From NCBI RefSeq assembly GCF_003865365.1, contig NZ_RQVR01000003.1, forward strand, positions 62,001-126,000: a stretch of 64,000 bases of DNA, given 5' to 3'. Shown piece by piece: positions 46,064-54,730 of this stretch (the stretch's first letter is position 1; each line of letters begins with the position of its first letter). The DNA is from Flavobacterium macacae. GTDB lineage: Bacteria; Bacteroidota; Bacteroidia; Flavobacteriales; Flavobacteriaceae. Under the pieces are notes generated by a model. The model saw only the letters and a program-made list of their open reading frames with translations, was not told the DNA's origin and ran no database searches. Both the position numbers and the translations under genes were made by a program.

Positions 46064-46579
46064 ATGGAAAACTTCACAAACGATACTTTAAACATAAATT
46101 CACTTCCCAAATTTGAGGAAGTGAATTTTTCTTCCCTGCATAAAAATTACATCAAGGTAGTTAGCATCAATATTGCCATCACTTTATTGATTGTAGCCAT
46201 TGGAATCGGTGTTTTGCTTTATTTTGATGAAGAATTACAAAGTACAACTTCGTATTTGATCTTCGGAATTTCGTATTCAGTTTTTGCGCTACTCGTACTG
46301 TTTTTAAGTCTTGCAGGTGTAAAACGACGTGGTTTTGCCGTCAGGGAAAAAGATATTTTATACAAAAGAGGATTGCTTTCTTCAACAACAACCATAATTC
46401 CCTTTAACAGAATTCAGCATGTGGCCATGCACGAAGGTTTTTTTTCAAGGATGTTTGATTTGGCTCAAATCCAAATTTTTACTGCTGGTGGCGGTGATGT
46501 TAAAATTTCTGGAATCGAAAAAGAAAAAGCAGAAAACATCAAGGGACTTTTGATGCAAAAAATCCAAAACGAATTGTAA
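46064..46579 (+). CDS. Membrane protein with bacterial PH domain (YdbS-like)
   Basis: 171 residues from the ATG at 46064; an in-frame TTG at 46016 is less likely. Two membrane helices (about 36-59 and 66-87), then a bPH_2 domain ('LYKRGLLSSTTTIIPFNRIQHVAMHEGFF', given here only for its 'IPFNRIQHV' core, and 'GGGDVKISGIEKEKAENI'). The stop overlaps the start of the next gene by 1 bp (TAATG). In Bacillus a similar pair, ydbS-ydbT, lies together, and the proteins protect against certain bacteriocins. Confidence 0.83.
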   Translation: MENFTNDTLNINSLPKFEEVNFSSLHKNYIKVVSINIAITLLIVAIGIGVLLYFDEELQSTTSYLIFGISYSVFALLVLFLSLAGVKRRGFAVREKDILYKRGLLSSTTTIIPFNRIQHVAMHEGFFSRMFDLAQIQIFTAGGGDVKISGIEKEKAENIKGLLMQKIQNEL

Positions 46580-48093
46580 TGCAAATCGATTTTAAAACCC
46601 CGCAAAGACAATCCATCACAGGAATTGTGGTGATGTTTGCTGAAACATTGCAAGGCGTGATTCGTGCCATGTGGGCGCCATTATTGATCATTTTATTCAA
46701 ATTAGAACCCGAAAAATACATTCTTGTGGGTTTGAGTTTCCTCGGAATCATAATTTTGGTTGGAATTGTTGCTTTTTTAAAATACCGAAATTTTACTTTT
46801 TTCCTTGACGAAGAGAAGCAAGAATTTGTTTTAAGCAAAGGAATTTTGAACAAAAGTAAAATCAATATCCAGCTTTCAAAAATTCAGCAGGTCAATATCA
46901 ACCAGTCGATAATTCAGAAAATTATCGGCGTTTACAGCCTTGACATTGACACCGCCGGAACCGATAAAAAAGAAATCAGCATTCGTGCAATTGATCAAAA
47001 TTTGGCTTTGCTCTTAAAAGAAAGACTGCTTGATTATGGCGAAAAAGAAGAAATGCTTTTGGATGAAAATCAAGAAGTAATTCCTAAAGAAGAAAATATT
47101 GCAAAACCTTTTATTAAAATAAGTTATGTTACTTTATTTAAAGTAGGTATTACATCAAAATACGGACGAACGATCGCTATTTTAATTACGTTTTTGGTTA
47201 CCTTATTTCAAACTTTTAAAGACGCTGTCGATACTTTTGAATTAGATGAAACGCAAGTTGATTCTGTATTTGAAAAAGGTTTCGGGATGATTTCTGTCGT
47301 GATTATAATCTTCGGAATTTTGATTTTAGTGCTGTTCATCAATATCATCAGGACGTTCATCAAACATTTTGATTTTGAAATGGTAAGGCAGAAAAAATCA
47401 TTGGTGGTTACTTCGGGATTATTCGCCAAGAAAAACACCTTGTTGAATCCGTTTAAAGTTCAGATCACCTCGTTCAGCCAGAACTTCTTCCAAAGAAAAC
47501 TGAGGATTTTGGATATGAACATGAAACAGGCTTCCAATGATGAAGTGAATGAAAAGCAGAAAAAGAGCAACGTGATCGAAGTTCCTGGTTGTGAATCAGG
47601 CGAACGTGACGCGATTTTAAAACTAATTTTAGGCAAAATTCCTGAAAAAGGGCAGGAGTTCAAGCCTAATTTCCGCTATTTACTTTTCAAGATTCTTTTC
47701 AGTGTGATTTTTCCAATTCTCATTTTTATCGTGCTTTCCTTTACGGTTATTGATGATTTGTATTTTTATTTACCGCTAGTTTTCGTATATTTAGCTCTTG
47801 TTGGTTTTATGATTTTCTACGGATTTAAAAATTACAGAATGTATTCGAATTCAGAGTTTATAATCTTAAAACACGGCGCTTGGGATGTTGAAAATGAAAT
47901 CATCCAGCCCCACAAAATTCAGGGAATTACGACAAAACAATATTTTTGGAATAAAAGTGCTGACGTCGGACATCTGACTTTGCACACTGCAGCAGGGGAT
48001 GTTCACTTTCATTTCGGTAATTTTTCCGAAATAAAACTATTAGTCAATTATTGGCTGTATCAAGTAGAGACTTCCAATGAAAATTGGATGTAA
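46579..48093 (+). CDS. Large membrane protein with repeated PH domains (YdbT-like)
   Basis: 504 residues. Several membrane-helix pairs (about 30-70, 190-215, 235-260, 365-415) alternate with three bPH_2 domains ('VLSKGILNKSKINIQLSKIQQV', shown by its 'INIQLSKIQQVNI' core; 'LVVTSGLFAKKNTLLNPFKVQ'-type second copy; 'LKHGAWDVENEIIQPHKIQG' third). This is the YdbT arrangement. It overlaps the YdbS-like gene and is 37 bp upstream of menA, so it may be co-transcribed with the menaquinone genes. Biochemical role unknown. Confidence 0.85.
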   Translation: MQIDFKTPQRQSITGIVVMFAETLQGVIRAMWAPLLIILFKLEPEKYILVGLSFLGIIILVGIVAFLKYRNFTFFLDEEKQEFVLSKGILNKSKINIQLSKIQQVNINQSIIQKIIGVYSLDIDTAGTDKKEISIRAIDQNLALLLKERLLDYGEKEEMLLDENQEVIPKEENIAKPFIKISYVTLFKVGITSKYGRTIAILITFLVTLFQTFKDAVDTFELDETQVDSVFEKGFGMISVVIIIFGILILVLFINIIRTFIKHFDFEMVRQKKSLVVTSGLFAKKNTLLNPFKVQITSFSQNFFQRKLRILDMNMKQASNDEVNEKQKKSNVIEVPGCESGERDAILKLILGKIPEKGQEFKPNFRYLLFKILFSVIFPILIFIVLSFTVIDDLYFYLPLVFVYLALVGFMIFYGFKNYRMYSNSEFIILKHGAWDVENEIIQPHKIQGITTKQYFWNKSADVGHLTLHTAAGDVHFHFGNFSEIKLLVNYWLYQVETSNENWM

Positions 48094-48130
48094 CTTTGCA
48101 GAATAAATTATTTACGAATAAACACAAAAA

Positions 48131-49078
48131 ATGAAACATTGGGTTGAAGCAGCGCGTCTGCGAACGTTACCGCTGTCGGTATCAGGAATTATTGTAGGAA
48201 GCATGTTTGCGTTGGCCTATCCAACTACAGATGTATTGACGCCAACCGAAGTTTTTAACTGGCAACTATTTGGTTTTGCATTACTTACAACGCTTGGCTT
48301 GCAGGTTTTGTCGAACTTTGCAAACGATTATGGCGACGGAATAAAGGGTACTGATAACGAAGACAGGATCGGGCCAAAACGTGCCATTCAAAGCGGAGTC
48401 ATTTCACCAGAAGCAATGAAACGCGCCATTATCATCACGTCGGTATTGACATTTATTTCAGCGCTTTTATTGATTTATTTTGCATTTGGCGAAGCTTATA
48501 TTTGGTATTCCATCTTATTTATAATTCTAGGATTGTTGGCAATCGCATCAGCAATTCGTTACACAGTTGGCAACACAGCTTATGGTTACCGCGGTTTTGG
48601 AGACTTTTTCGTGTTCGTTTTCTTTGGATTGGTAAGTACTTTGGGTGTTAACTTTTTATATTCTAAAGAAGTCGATTACCGATTGATTCTTCCGGCAATC
48701 GCCATTGGTTTCTTGAGCGTCGGCGTTTTGAATCTGAACAATATGCGTGATGAAGCTTCTGATAGAAAAGCAGGCAAGAACACTATTGTTGTCAAAATCG
48801 GAGGCGAAAAAGCAAAAAAATACCATTACTTTTTAGTCATTTCGGCAATGGTTTTGGTTTTGGTCTTTGCATTTTTAAAAGATTTCAATTTTGACCAATA
48901 CATTTTTGTCGTTGCTTATTTTCCGCTGACAAGCCATTTAATCACGGTTTACAGAAATAAAGAACCAAGAGCATTAGACCCAGAATTAAAAAAATTAGCG
49001 TTAAGCACGTTTTTGTTATCCATCATACTTTCGCTTTGTATGATCTTTTTCTTCTCAGATGTTATTGTAAATAGTTAA
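48131..49078 (+). CDS. menA: 1,4-dihydroxy-2-naphthoate polyprenyltransferase
   Basis: 315 residues, UbiA-type prenyltransferase with about nine membrane helices. The first Asp-rich motif is in 'FANDYGDGIKGTDNEDRIGP' and the second in 'LNNMRDEASDRKAGKNTI'; both bind Mg-diphosphate. It attaches the isoprenoid chain to 1,4-dihydroxy-2-naphthoate, giving demethylmenaquinone at the inner membrane. The N-terminal 'MKHWVEAARLRTLPLSVSGI' is typical of MenA. It is followed 11 bp later by the MBL-fold gene. Confidence 0.96.
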   Translation: MKHWVEAARLRTLPLSVSGIIVGSMFALAYPTTDVLTPTEVFNWQLFGFALLTTLGLQVLSNFANDYGDGIKGTDNEDRIGPKRAIQSGVISPEAMKRAIIITSVLTFISALLLIYFAFGEAYIWYSILFIILGLLAIASAIRYTVGNTAYGYRGFGDFFVFVFFGLVSTLGVNFLYSKEVDYRLILPAIAIGFLSVGVLNLNNMRDEASDRKAGKNTIVVKIGGEKAKKYHYFLVISAMVLVLVFAFLKDFNFDQYIFVVAYFPLTSHLITVYRNKEPRALDPELKKLALSTFLLSIILSLCMIFFFSDVIVNS

Positions 49079-49089
49079 AAAATAAATTT

Positions 49090-49767
49090 ATGAAAATCAC
49101 ATTTTACGGACAGTCGAGCCTTGGTATTGAAGTTGCAGGAAAAAACATCATCGTTGATCCTTTTATTTCGGGCAATGAAATGGCTTCGCATATCGATAGT
49201 AACGAGCTGAAAGCTGATTATATTTTGGTTACGCACGCACACGGCGACCACGTTCTAGACGTTGAAGCCATCGCAAAACATACGGGTGCAACAATAGTTT
49301 CCAACGCAGAAATCGCTACCTATTACGAGAAAAAAGGCTTTAAAAGCCATCCGATGAACCACGGCGGAAGCTGGAAATTTGACTTTGGAAGCGTGAAATA
49401 TGTGACCGCAATTCATTCAAGTTCTTTTCCTGACGGCACTTACGGAGGTAATCCTGGTGGTTTTGTCATTGAAAGCGAGCACAAAAATATTTACATTGCG
49501 GGCGACACCGCCTTGACTTTTGATATGAAATTGATTCCATTGCGCACCAAGCTAGATTTGGCTATTTTGCCGATTGGAAACAACTTCACGATGGATATCG
49601 AGGATGCCATTATTGCTTCTGATTTCGTGGAATGTGACAAAATTTTAGGGTATCACTACGATACTTTCGGTTACATCAAAATCGACCATGAAGAGGCTAA
49701 AAAGAAATTTTTTGACAAAGGAAAAGACCTGATGTTGCTTGAAATCGGAGCTTCATTAGAACTATGA
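49090..49767 (+). CDS. UPF0173 family metallo-beta-lactamase-fold hydrolase
   Basis: 225 residues. The HxHxDH motif 'VTHAHGDHVLD' is at about 48-58, with a further 'NHGGSW' His, 'GDTALTFDMKLI' Asp and 'GYHYDTFGYIKID' His completing a two-metal site. No signal peptide. UPF0173 members are conserved hydrolases of unknown substrate. It is 11 bp after menA and very likely co-transcribed, though no role in quinone synthesis is established. Confidence 0.88.
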   Translation: MKITFYGQSSLGIEVAGKNIIVDPFISGNEMASHIDSNELKADYILVTHAHGDHVLDVEAIAKHTGATIVSNAEIATYYEKKGFKSHPMNHGGSWKFDFGSVKYVTAIHSSSFPDGTYGGNPGGFVIESEHKNIYIAGDTALTFDMKLIPLRTKLDLAILPIGNNFTMDIEDAIIASDFVECDKILGYHYDTFGYIKIDHEEAKKKFFDKGKDLMLLEIGASLEL

Positions 49768-49786
49768 TTTTTTTCAGAAGCGAGTG

Positions 49787-49908
49787 GCTCGGGCTTATTC
49801 AGCAATCCATTTTCCCGATGGCGCCATTGCTTGAGCTCTCTCATTGCCTTCTTGGGCAATGAGAGAGCTCAAGCAATGGCGCCATCGGGGCTATTTAAGT
49901 AATCCATT
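49787..49908. repeat. Hairpin repeat copy 3 with a perfect 35-bp inverted repeat
   Basis: The left arm is at 49814-49848 and the right arm at 49855-49889; the 35 bases are an exact complement, with a 6-nt loop (TTCTTG). The arms begin with CCCGATGGCGCC and contain GAGCTC. They are flanked by near-direct repeats: GGGCTTATTCAGCAATCCAT (49791-49810) and GGGCTATTTAAGTAATCCAT (49888-49906). The CCCCGAT and CGGGAA ends link it to the other copies. It ends 8 bp before the start codon at 49916. Confidence 0.85.
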
Positions 49909-49915
49909 CCATAAA

Positions 49916-51124
49916 ATGTCTACAAAAAAACTCTTGCTATTATTTGTATTTTTTATTTCAAAAACCACATTTGCACAGCAAGATGGTTACTGGGACAAAG
50001 ATCGGGCAACTACCAAAGAAATCATCGTCACAGCCGGCGACCGAATGACTGTCAAAACCGAAGATTTACCCACCGGAACCACAGAAATCATCTACAGAAT
50101 CACTTTGTTAGATGAAAATCAGCAAATGGCAAACAGTTTGGTTTCGCTTTTAAAAGCAATTCCTGACCCAACAGGGATTAGTCAAGGCGGAGCGGGCGCG
50201 GTATTTTTGATGTCAAAGGTTTCGGGTGATGATAAATGCAAATACGCCATTTTTTCTACTGATAAATTTGCTTCAGAATATCAAAAATACGGCAAAACTA
50301 CCAATGCTTGCTTGGCACAAAACATGCCGTTGAGCAAAGATGCCAAACGGTTGACAATGGATAAAACAGCCTGCTTGGCAAGCATAAGCGAGAACATCTG
50401 GTTTGGTTTTGAAAGCCAAAACTGGATTATGAAACAAAAAATCGTTTTGGAAGTCGTGCCGTGGGTTGATACAAAGCTAAGCAAAGGCTGGAATTCGGAA
50501 AATCGGCAGGCTATTTTAAAACAAGTCAAAGCGTCAGAATTGGCAAAGAAAATGCTTAATTCAGATGATTTTTCACTTTGTATTCTTGAAAAAATCCAGA
50601 AACAATACAAATTTAAAGAGTTCCAGAACTTGTTGGCGTTGGAAAAAACAAAGTCTCTAAAAGATTATGGAAACGCCTGCCTTTCAGAAAAACCCGCAAA
50701 TAAATCAATTCTTACCGCAATACGCTTGGATGCACAGCAATTGTTCAAAAATAAAAAATACGACGAAGCTATCGATTTGCTGAAACTCGGTGTAATTGAT
50801 AACTCTAGTGGAACCGTTTTGGATTACAATGCTTTAGGGCAGTACTATCTGTATTCAAAACAATTTGATAAAGCTTTAAAAGCATTAAAAGAAGCAGAGC
50901 GATTGGATAATTCAGAACTTTTGGTCCAGCTGAATTTGGCTCATTTGTATCTGTTAAATGATGATTACAAAAAAGCAAAAGAAATCCATAAAAAATACAA
51001 ATCGCAAAATGTAACTTCAAAAGTAAGCTGGGTTTCCAAAGCCAAAGCTGATTTTGAAGAACTCCAGAAGGCAGGTTTTAAAAGCGATGATTTTGAAAGA
51101 ATTTTAAAAATTCTTGAAGATTAA
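49916..51124 (+). CDS. Secreted TPR-repeat protein
   Basis: 402 residues from the ATG at 49916. A longer in-frame start at 49844 would be inside the 35-bp palindrome and would hide the signal peptide 'MSTKKLLLLFVFFISKTTFA', so it is rejected. A beta-rich N-terminal part (about 25-200) is followed by C-terminal TPR units ('DAQQLFKNKKYDEAIDLLKL', 'DYNALGQYYLYSKQFDKALKALKEAE', cited by its 'QYYLYSKQFDKALKAL' core, and 'LAHLYLLNDDYKKAKEIHKK'). TPRs bind other proteins, probably in the periplasm. It is placed between menA/UPF0173 and menC but has no known link to them. Confidence 0.78.
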   Translation: MSTKKLLLLFVFFISKTTFAQQDGYWDKDRATTKEIIVTAGDRMTVKTEDLPTGTTEIIYRITLLDENQQMANSLVSLLKAIPDPTGISQGGAGAVFLMSKVSGDDKCKYAIFSTDKFASEYQKYGKTTNACLAQNMPLSKDAKRLTMDKTACLASISENIWFGFESQNWIMKQKIVLEVVPWVDTKLSKGWNSENRQAILKQVKASELAKKMLNSDDFSLCILEKIQKQYKFKEFQNLLALEKTKSLKDYGNACLSEKPANKSILTAIRLDAQQLFKNKKYDEAIDLLKLGVIDNSSGTVLDYNALGQYYLYSKQFDKALKALKEAERLDNSELLVQLNLAHLYLLNDDYKKAKEIHKKYKSQNVTSKVSWVSKAKADFEELQKAGFKSDDFERILKILED

Positions 51125-51155
51125 TTACGCTTGGCATTTTTAAAATAGCACTACA

Positions 51156-52190
51156 ATGAAAGCTTCTTATAAAAAATATGTCCTTGATTTTAAAAGGCCT
51201 TCGGGAACCTCACGAGGAATTATGACCGAAAAGGAAACTTGGTTTCTTATTTTAGAAGAAAATAACAAAAAAGGAATAGGCGAGTGCGGTATTTTAAGAT
51301 CGCTGAGCGTGGACGACCGGCCCGATTATGAAGATCAATTAAAATGGGTTTGTGAAAATATCCATCTGGGAAAAGAAAAACTTTGGGAATCATTGCTCGA
51401 ATTTCCATCCATTCAATTTGGAGTAGAGATGGCTTTCCAATCTTTAGAAAGCAAAAATCCTTTTGTTTTATTTCCTTCGGAATTTACAGAAGGTCAAAAG
51501 AATATTCCCATAAATGGTCTGGTCTGGATGGGTGAACAGGCCTTTATGAAAGCACAAATTGAAGAGAAATTAGCACAGGGATTTAACTGTATAAAATTGA
51601 AAATTGGGGCCATAGATTTTACGAAAGAACTGGACTTATTACGCTTTATTCGTGAAAATTATGATGCGAAAAAAATCGAAATTAGAGTCGATGCAAATGG
51701 TGGTTTTGATTCAGAAAAAGCTTTAATTAAATTGAACCAATTATCTGGATTTGAGTTACATAGTATTGAACAGCCGATACAAAAAAATCAAACTGACAGT
51801 ATGTCAGAGTTGTGTAAAAACACCCCTTTTCCTATTGCTTTAGACGAAGAACTTATTGGTGTCTTTGAATATAGTGAAAAAGAGGAATTACTGCAAAAAA
51901 TCAAACCGCAATATATCATTTTAAAGCCGAGTTTGGTTGGCGGATTTCGTGGTTCAAAAGAATGGATTACACTTGCTGAAAAATACAATATTGGCTGGTG
52001 GGTTACTTCGGCCTTGGAAAGCAATATTGGTTTAAACGCAATTGCGCAATGGACCTTTCTGCAAAATAATCCGATGCCTCAGGGTTTGGGAACGGGCGGA
52101 CTGTACACCAATAATTTTGATTGCCCGTTGGAAGTCAGCCATGGAGAATTGACTTATAATCCAGAATTGGATTGGAAGGTTTCTATTTAA
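51156..52190 (+). CDS. menC: o-Succinylbenzoate synthase (enolase superfamily)
   Basis: 344 residues. Enolase-superfamily barrel with the catalytic Lys in 'CIKLKIGAID', metal ligands Asp in 'IRVDANGGFD', Glu in 'SIEQPIQ' and Asp in 'ALDEELIG', and the second Lys in 'IILKPSLVGG'. These form the MenC active site, which dehydrates SHCHC to o-succinylbenzoate. The superfamily also includes dipeptide epimerases and N-acylamino acid racemases, but the nearby menA and menB make MenC the best call. The length is normal. Confidence 0.93.
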   Translation: MKASYKKYVLDFKRPSGTSRGIMTEKETWFLILEENNKKGIGECGILRSLSVDDRPDYEDQLKWVCENIHLGKEKLWESLLEFPSIQFGVEMAFQSLESKNPFVLFPSEFTEGQKNIPINGLVWMGEQAFMKAQIEEKLAQGFNCIKLKIGAIDFTKELDLLRFIRENYDAKKIEIRVDANGGFDSEKALIKLNQLSGFELHSIEQPIQKNQTDSMSELCKNTPFPIALDEELIGVFEYSEKEELLQKIKPQYIILKPSLVGGFRGSKEWITLAEKYNIGWWVTSALESNIGLNAIAQWTFLQNNPMPQGLGTGGLYTNNFDCPLEVSHGELTYNPELDWKVSI

Positions 52191-52257
52191 TTTTTAGACA
52201 AAATTTGCCCGCAAAGATGGGTCCTGAAGTTTACAAAAAAAATCAGATGGCTTCTCA

Positions 52258-52325
52258 AATAGCCCCGATTGTGGCAATTATCCTTTTTTTGCAAAAAAAG
52301 ATAATGCCTAAAAGCGGGAAAAAGA
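52258..52325 (+). repeat. Intergenic hairpin repeat, copy 4
   Basis: Plus-strand copy starting 'AAATAGCCCCGATTGTGG' and ending 'CCTAAAAGCGGGAA'. The inner stem GGCAATTATCCTTTTTTT / AAAAAAAGATAATGCC pairs almost fully with two bulged bases. It lies between convergent menC and the acyl-CoA gene. Confidence 0.75.
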
Positions 52326-52350
52326 ATGGCCGATAAAATACCGGCCATTC
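52320..52350 (-). terminator. Terminator of the acyl-CoA oxidase-like gene
   Basis: Perfect 9-bp stem GAATGGCCG (52324-52332) / CGGCCATTC (52342-52350) followed by TTTTT on the minus strand, partly overlapping the end of repeat copy 4. Confidence 0.75.
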
Positions 52351-52369
52351 GCTTCAAACTATTCTTAAA

Positions 52370-54655
52370 TTATTTCTTTTTTGTGACAATCGGAGCGCTC
52401 AAACAGCTTTCAGGAATATTAAAAGCGTGTACAAGTGGCACCGCGTTTTGTCGAATTTCCCAACATAATTGGTTGACCGCTTTTCGAATCGCTTTGGTTT
52501 TTACACCTTCCATATAACCTTGTTCAAGGTACCAGCTTGCATTTTTCTCGATCGTGGACAATGCGTAAAGCTGGAACAATTTGCCTAAGATTGCTTGTGA
52601 TCCCTTGTCATTTGTAGTTTCAATTTGGAGTTGGAATTGTTCTAATACGACTCTTTCCAAATAGGCTTGGCCGACATTTATCAAATGATGTTGCGCAATA
52701 TTGAAGGCATCGAACGAGTCTAGGCCACTGTCTAATAATTTTTTAATTCGTTTTGCAGCGGAAGCCAAAATTTCTTTTTCTCTGAATTGGAAAGCGTGCA
52801 GATGAAATTCGGGATCAGCGAGATGGTTTTCGTCTGTGTTTCTGGTGGCAAACGGATTTTTGTAGGTAATTGACGTTTTTGCCTGATCTACGACATAATT
52901 AAACAAGCTCACTGCGTTCATTTCTCCGAATTGGTTTCTGAATTCTGACAGTCGGTTTTTGGCTACCAAATTCATTAAAACCGTATTGTCTCCTTCAAAA
53001 GTGGTGTAAACTTCTGTGTCATTTTTTAAAGCTCCGAAACGGTTTTCAGACAAATACCCCTTTCCGCCACAGGCTTCACGGCATTCTTGAACGGTGTCGC
53101 GCGTGTTCCATGTTGAATAGGCTTTCATGCCGGCGGCAAGTGCTTCGATTTCTTGCATTTCGGCTTCCTTTCTGTGTAAAAAGCGTTTGGTCACATATTG
53201 CAAGGCGAAATGAATGGCGTAGGATTTGGCCAAATACGGCATCAATCTTCGCTGGTGCATTCTGTAATTCAATATCGGAACTTCAGAACCGCCTTGCGGA
53301 CCAAATTGACGTCTTTGGTCGCCATAACGGATGGCAATTGCCAAGGCTGATTTTGCAACAGCCAAAGCCGAACGCGGAATGCCGATTCGACCGCCCACCA
53401 AAGTGCCGAGCATCGTAAAGAAACGTCGGTTGTCACTGGAAATCGGGCTTTCGAATTCGCCTTTACTGTTTACTGAAGCAAATCTATCAAGCATATTTTC
53501 CTTTGGAATGACGACGTTTTTGAAATAAATAATCCCGTTATCAACGCCGTTTAAGCCCATTTTGTGACCGCAATCTTCAATGGTTATTCCATCTAAAATA
53601 GTGTTTTTTGAATCGCGAATTGGAACGATAAAAGCGTTTACTCCGTGGTCTTTTCCGTCAATAATCAATTTGGCGAAAACCGTGGCCATTTGTCCGTCAC
53701 GTGCGGCATTTCCGATGTATTCTTTTCGTGCTAATTTATGAGGCGTATTTACCGTAAAAGTTTTGGTTTTGTGATCGTAGGTTGCGGTAGTTTCTAACGA
53801 TTTTACATTGGAGCCGTGATTGGTTTCGGTCATCGCAAAACAGCCCGGAAGTTTTAAGCTTCCCACATCTTTCAGGTATTTTTTATAGTGTTTTTCTGTT
53901 CCCAGGGATTGGATGCTCATTCCCCAAAGCCCAAATTGCACTCCGAATTTGATGACCAAGCTTAAATCATGGTAGCTCAATGTTTCCATAATGGAGAAAT
54001 AAGCTTCCACATCATCTTCACCGCCATGCTCTTTTGGGTAAGCCGTTGCTCCAAGACCTTCTTTGGCTAAAATTTTACACCATTTCAAAACTTTTTCACG
54101 GTAGACCTCGGTATCAGTCGATTCTTCGTATTTGAAAGCAGGCAGGGTGAATATTTTTTTTACTTTATTGATGGTTTCTGCTTGAGAACCGTCGAGAATT
54201 TCGGTGAGTTTTTCTACTTCAAAAGTAGCTTCAGTCACGTACTTTGAAGTGATCGTATCGTGTTTTTCTTTAAATGCAAAAATAGCTTCGCTACTGATTA
54301 TTCCTAAAGATTTTTCAAGTTCTTGAAGAAAGAAATATAGTTTTTTTAGCTCCTCATTATCCGTTTCTGGATTTTCTACTAATGCTAATTTTAGGGCAAC
54401 ATCTGTAAGCAATTCGTCGTCATTGTTGTCATCGACTCCTTTTGAAATTATTTCTTTCCACTCGTTTATTTGAGATCTTGAAGGTGGATTTTCAACGTCT
54501 ATTTTTGAGAAAAGTTCGTCTTTGTCGGTTTTTGTAAGCCAATCTTGAGAATCGATTGCGTCTTTCATGGTTTTCATTTCTGTTTCTGTCAGCACATCGT
54601 CAAACCAGGAAATGTAAAATAACGGCAGGAAGGAATTTAAAAGTGGATTTGCCAT
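52370..54655 (-). CDS. Long acyl-CoA dehydrogenase/oxidase family enzyme
   Basis: 761 residues from the ATG at 54655 ('MANPLLNSFLPLFYISWFDD'); an upstream ATG at 54697 is less likely. About 150 residues precede the FAD domain, and 'FAMTETNHGSNVKSLETTAT' marks the flavin site. Blocks such as 'IPKENMLDRFASVNSKGEF', 'AIAIRYGDQRRQFGP', 'ECREACGGKGYLSENR' and 'TTFEGDNTVLMNLVAKNRL' are those of acyl-CoA oxidases rather than ordinary ~380-residue dehydrogenases. It oxidises the acyl-CoA Ca-Cb bond in fatty-acid degradation; whether electrons go to O2 or to ETF cannot be told. Confidence 0.88.
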   Translation of the reverse strand: MANPLLNSFLPLFYISWFDDVLTETEMKTMKDAIDSQDWLTKTDKDELFSKIDVENPPSRSQINEWKEIISKGVDDNNDDELLTDVALKLALVENPETDNEELKKLYFFLQELEKSLGIISSEAIFAFKEKHDTITSKYVTEATFEVEKLTEILDGSQAETINKVKKIFTLPAFKYEESTDTEVYREKVLKWCKILAKEGLGATAYPKEHGGEDDVEAYFSIMETLSYHDLSLVIKFGVQFGLWGMSIQSLGTEKHYKKYLKDVGSLKLPGCFAMTETNHGSNVKSLETTATYDHKTKTFTVNTPHKLARKEYIGNAARDGQMATVFAKLIIDGKDHGVNAFIVPIRDSKNTILDGITIEDCGHKMGLNGVDNGIIYFKNVVIPKENMLDRFASVNSKGEFESPISSDNRRFFTMLGTLVGGRIGIPRSALAVAKSALAIAIRYGDQRRQFGPQGGSEVPILNYRMHQRRLMPYLAKSYAIHFALQYVTKRFLHRKEAEMQEIEALAAGMKAYSTWNTRDTVQECREACGGKGYLSENRFGALKNDTEVYTTFEGDNTVLMNLVAKNRLSEFRNQFGEMNAVSLFNYVVDQAKTSITYKNPFATRNTDENHLADPEFHLHAFQFREKEILASAAKRIKKLLDSGLDSFDAFNIAQHHLINVGQAYLERVVLEQFQLQIETTNDKGSQAILGKLFQLYALSTIEKNASWYLEQGYMEGVKTKAIRKAVNQLCWEIRQNAVPLVHAFNIPESCLSAPIVTKKK

Positions 54656-54730
54656 ACTGTTTAATCTTAGAAATTGAGTTTCCTTAAAATTAAGCAATTA
54701 CAGCTCATTTCAATTTAAATGTTTGTTAAT

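Noticed and set aside
49814..49889. Possible CRISPR or attachment site in the palindrome
   Set aside because: There is only one pair of inverted arms and no repeated units with spacers; no integrase or cas gene is nearby.
49844..49915. Upstream start for the TPR gene
   Set aside because: It would be translated through half of the palindrome and would bury the signal peptide; the mirror frame on the other strand has the same peptide, showing it is palindrome-derived.
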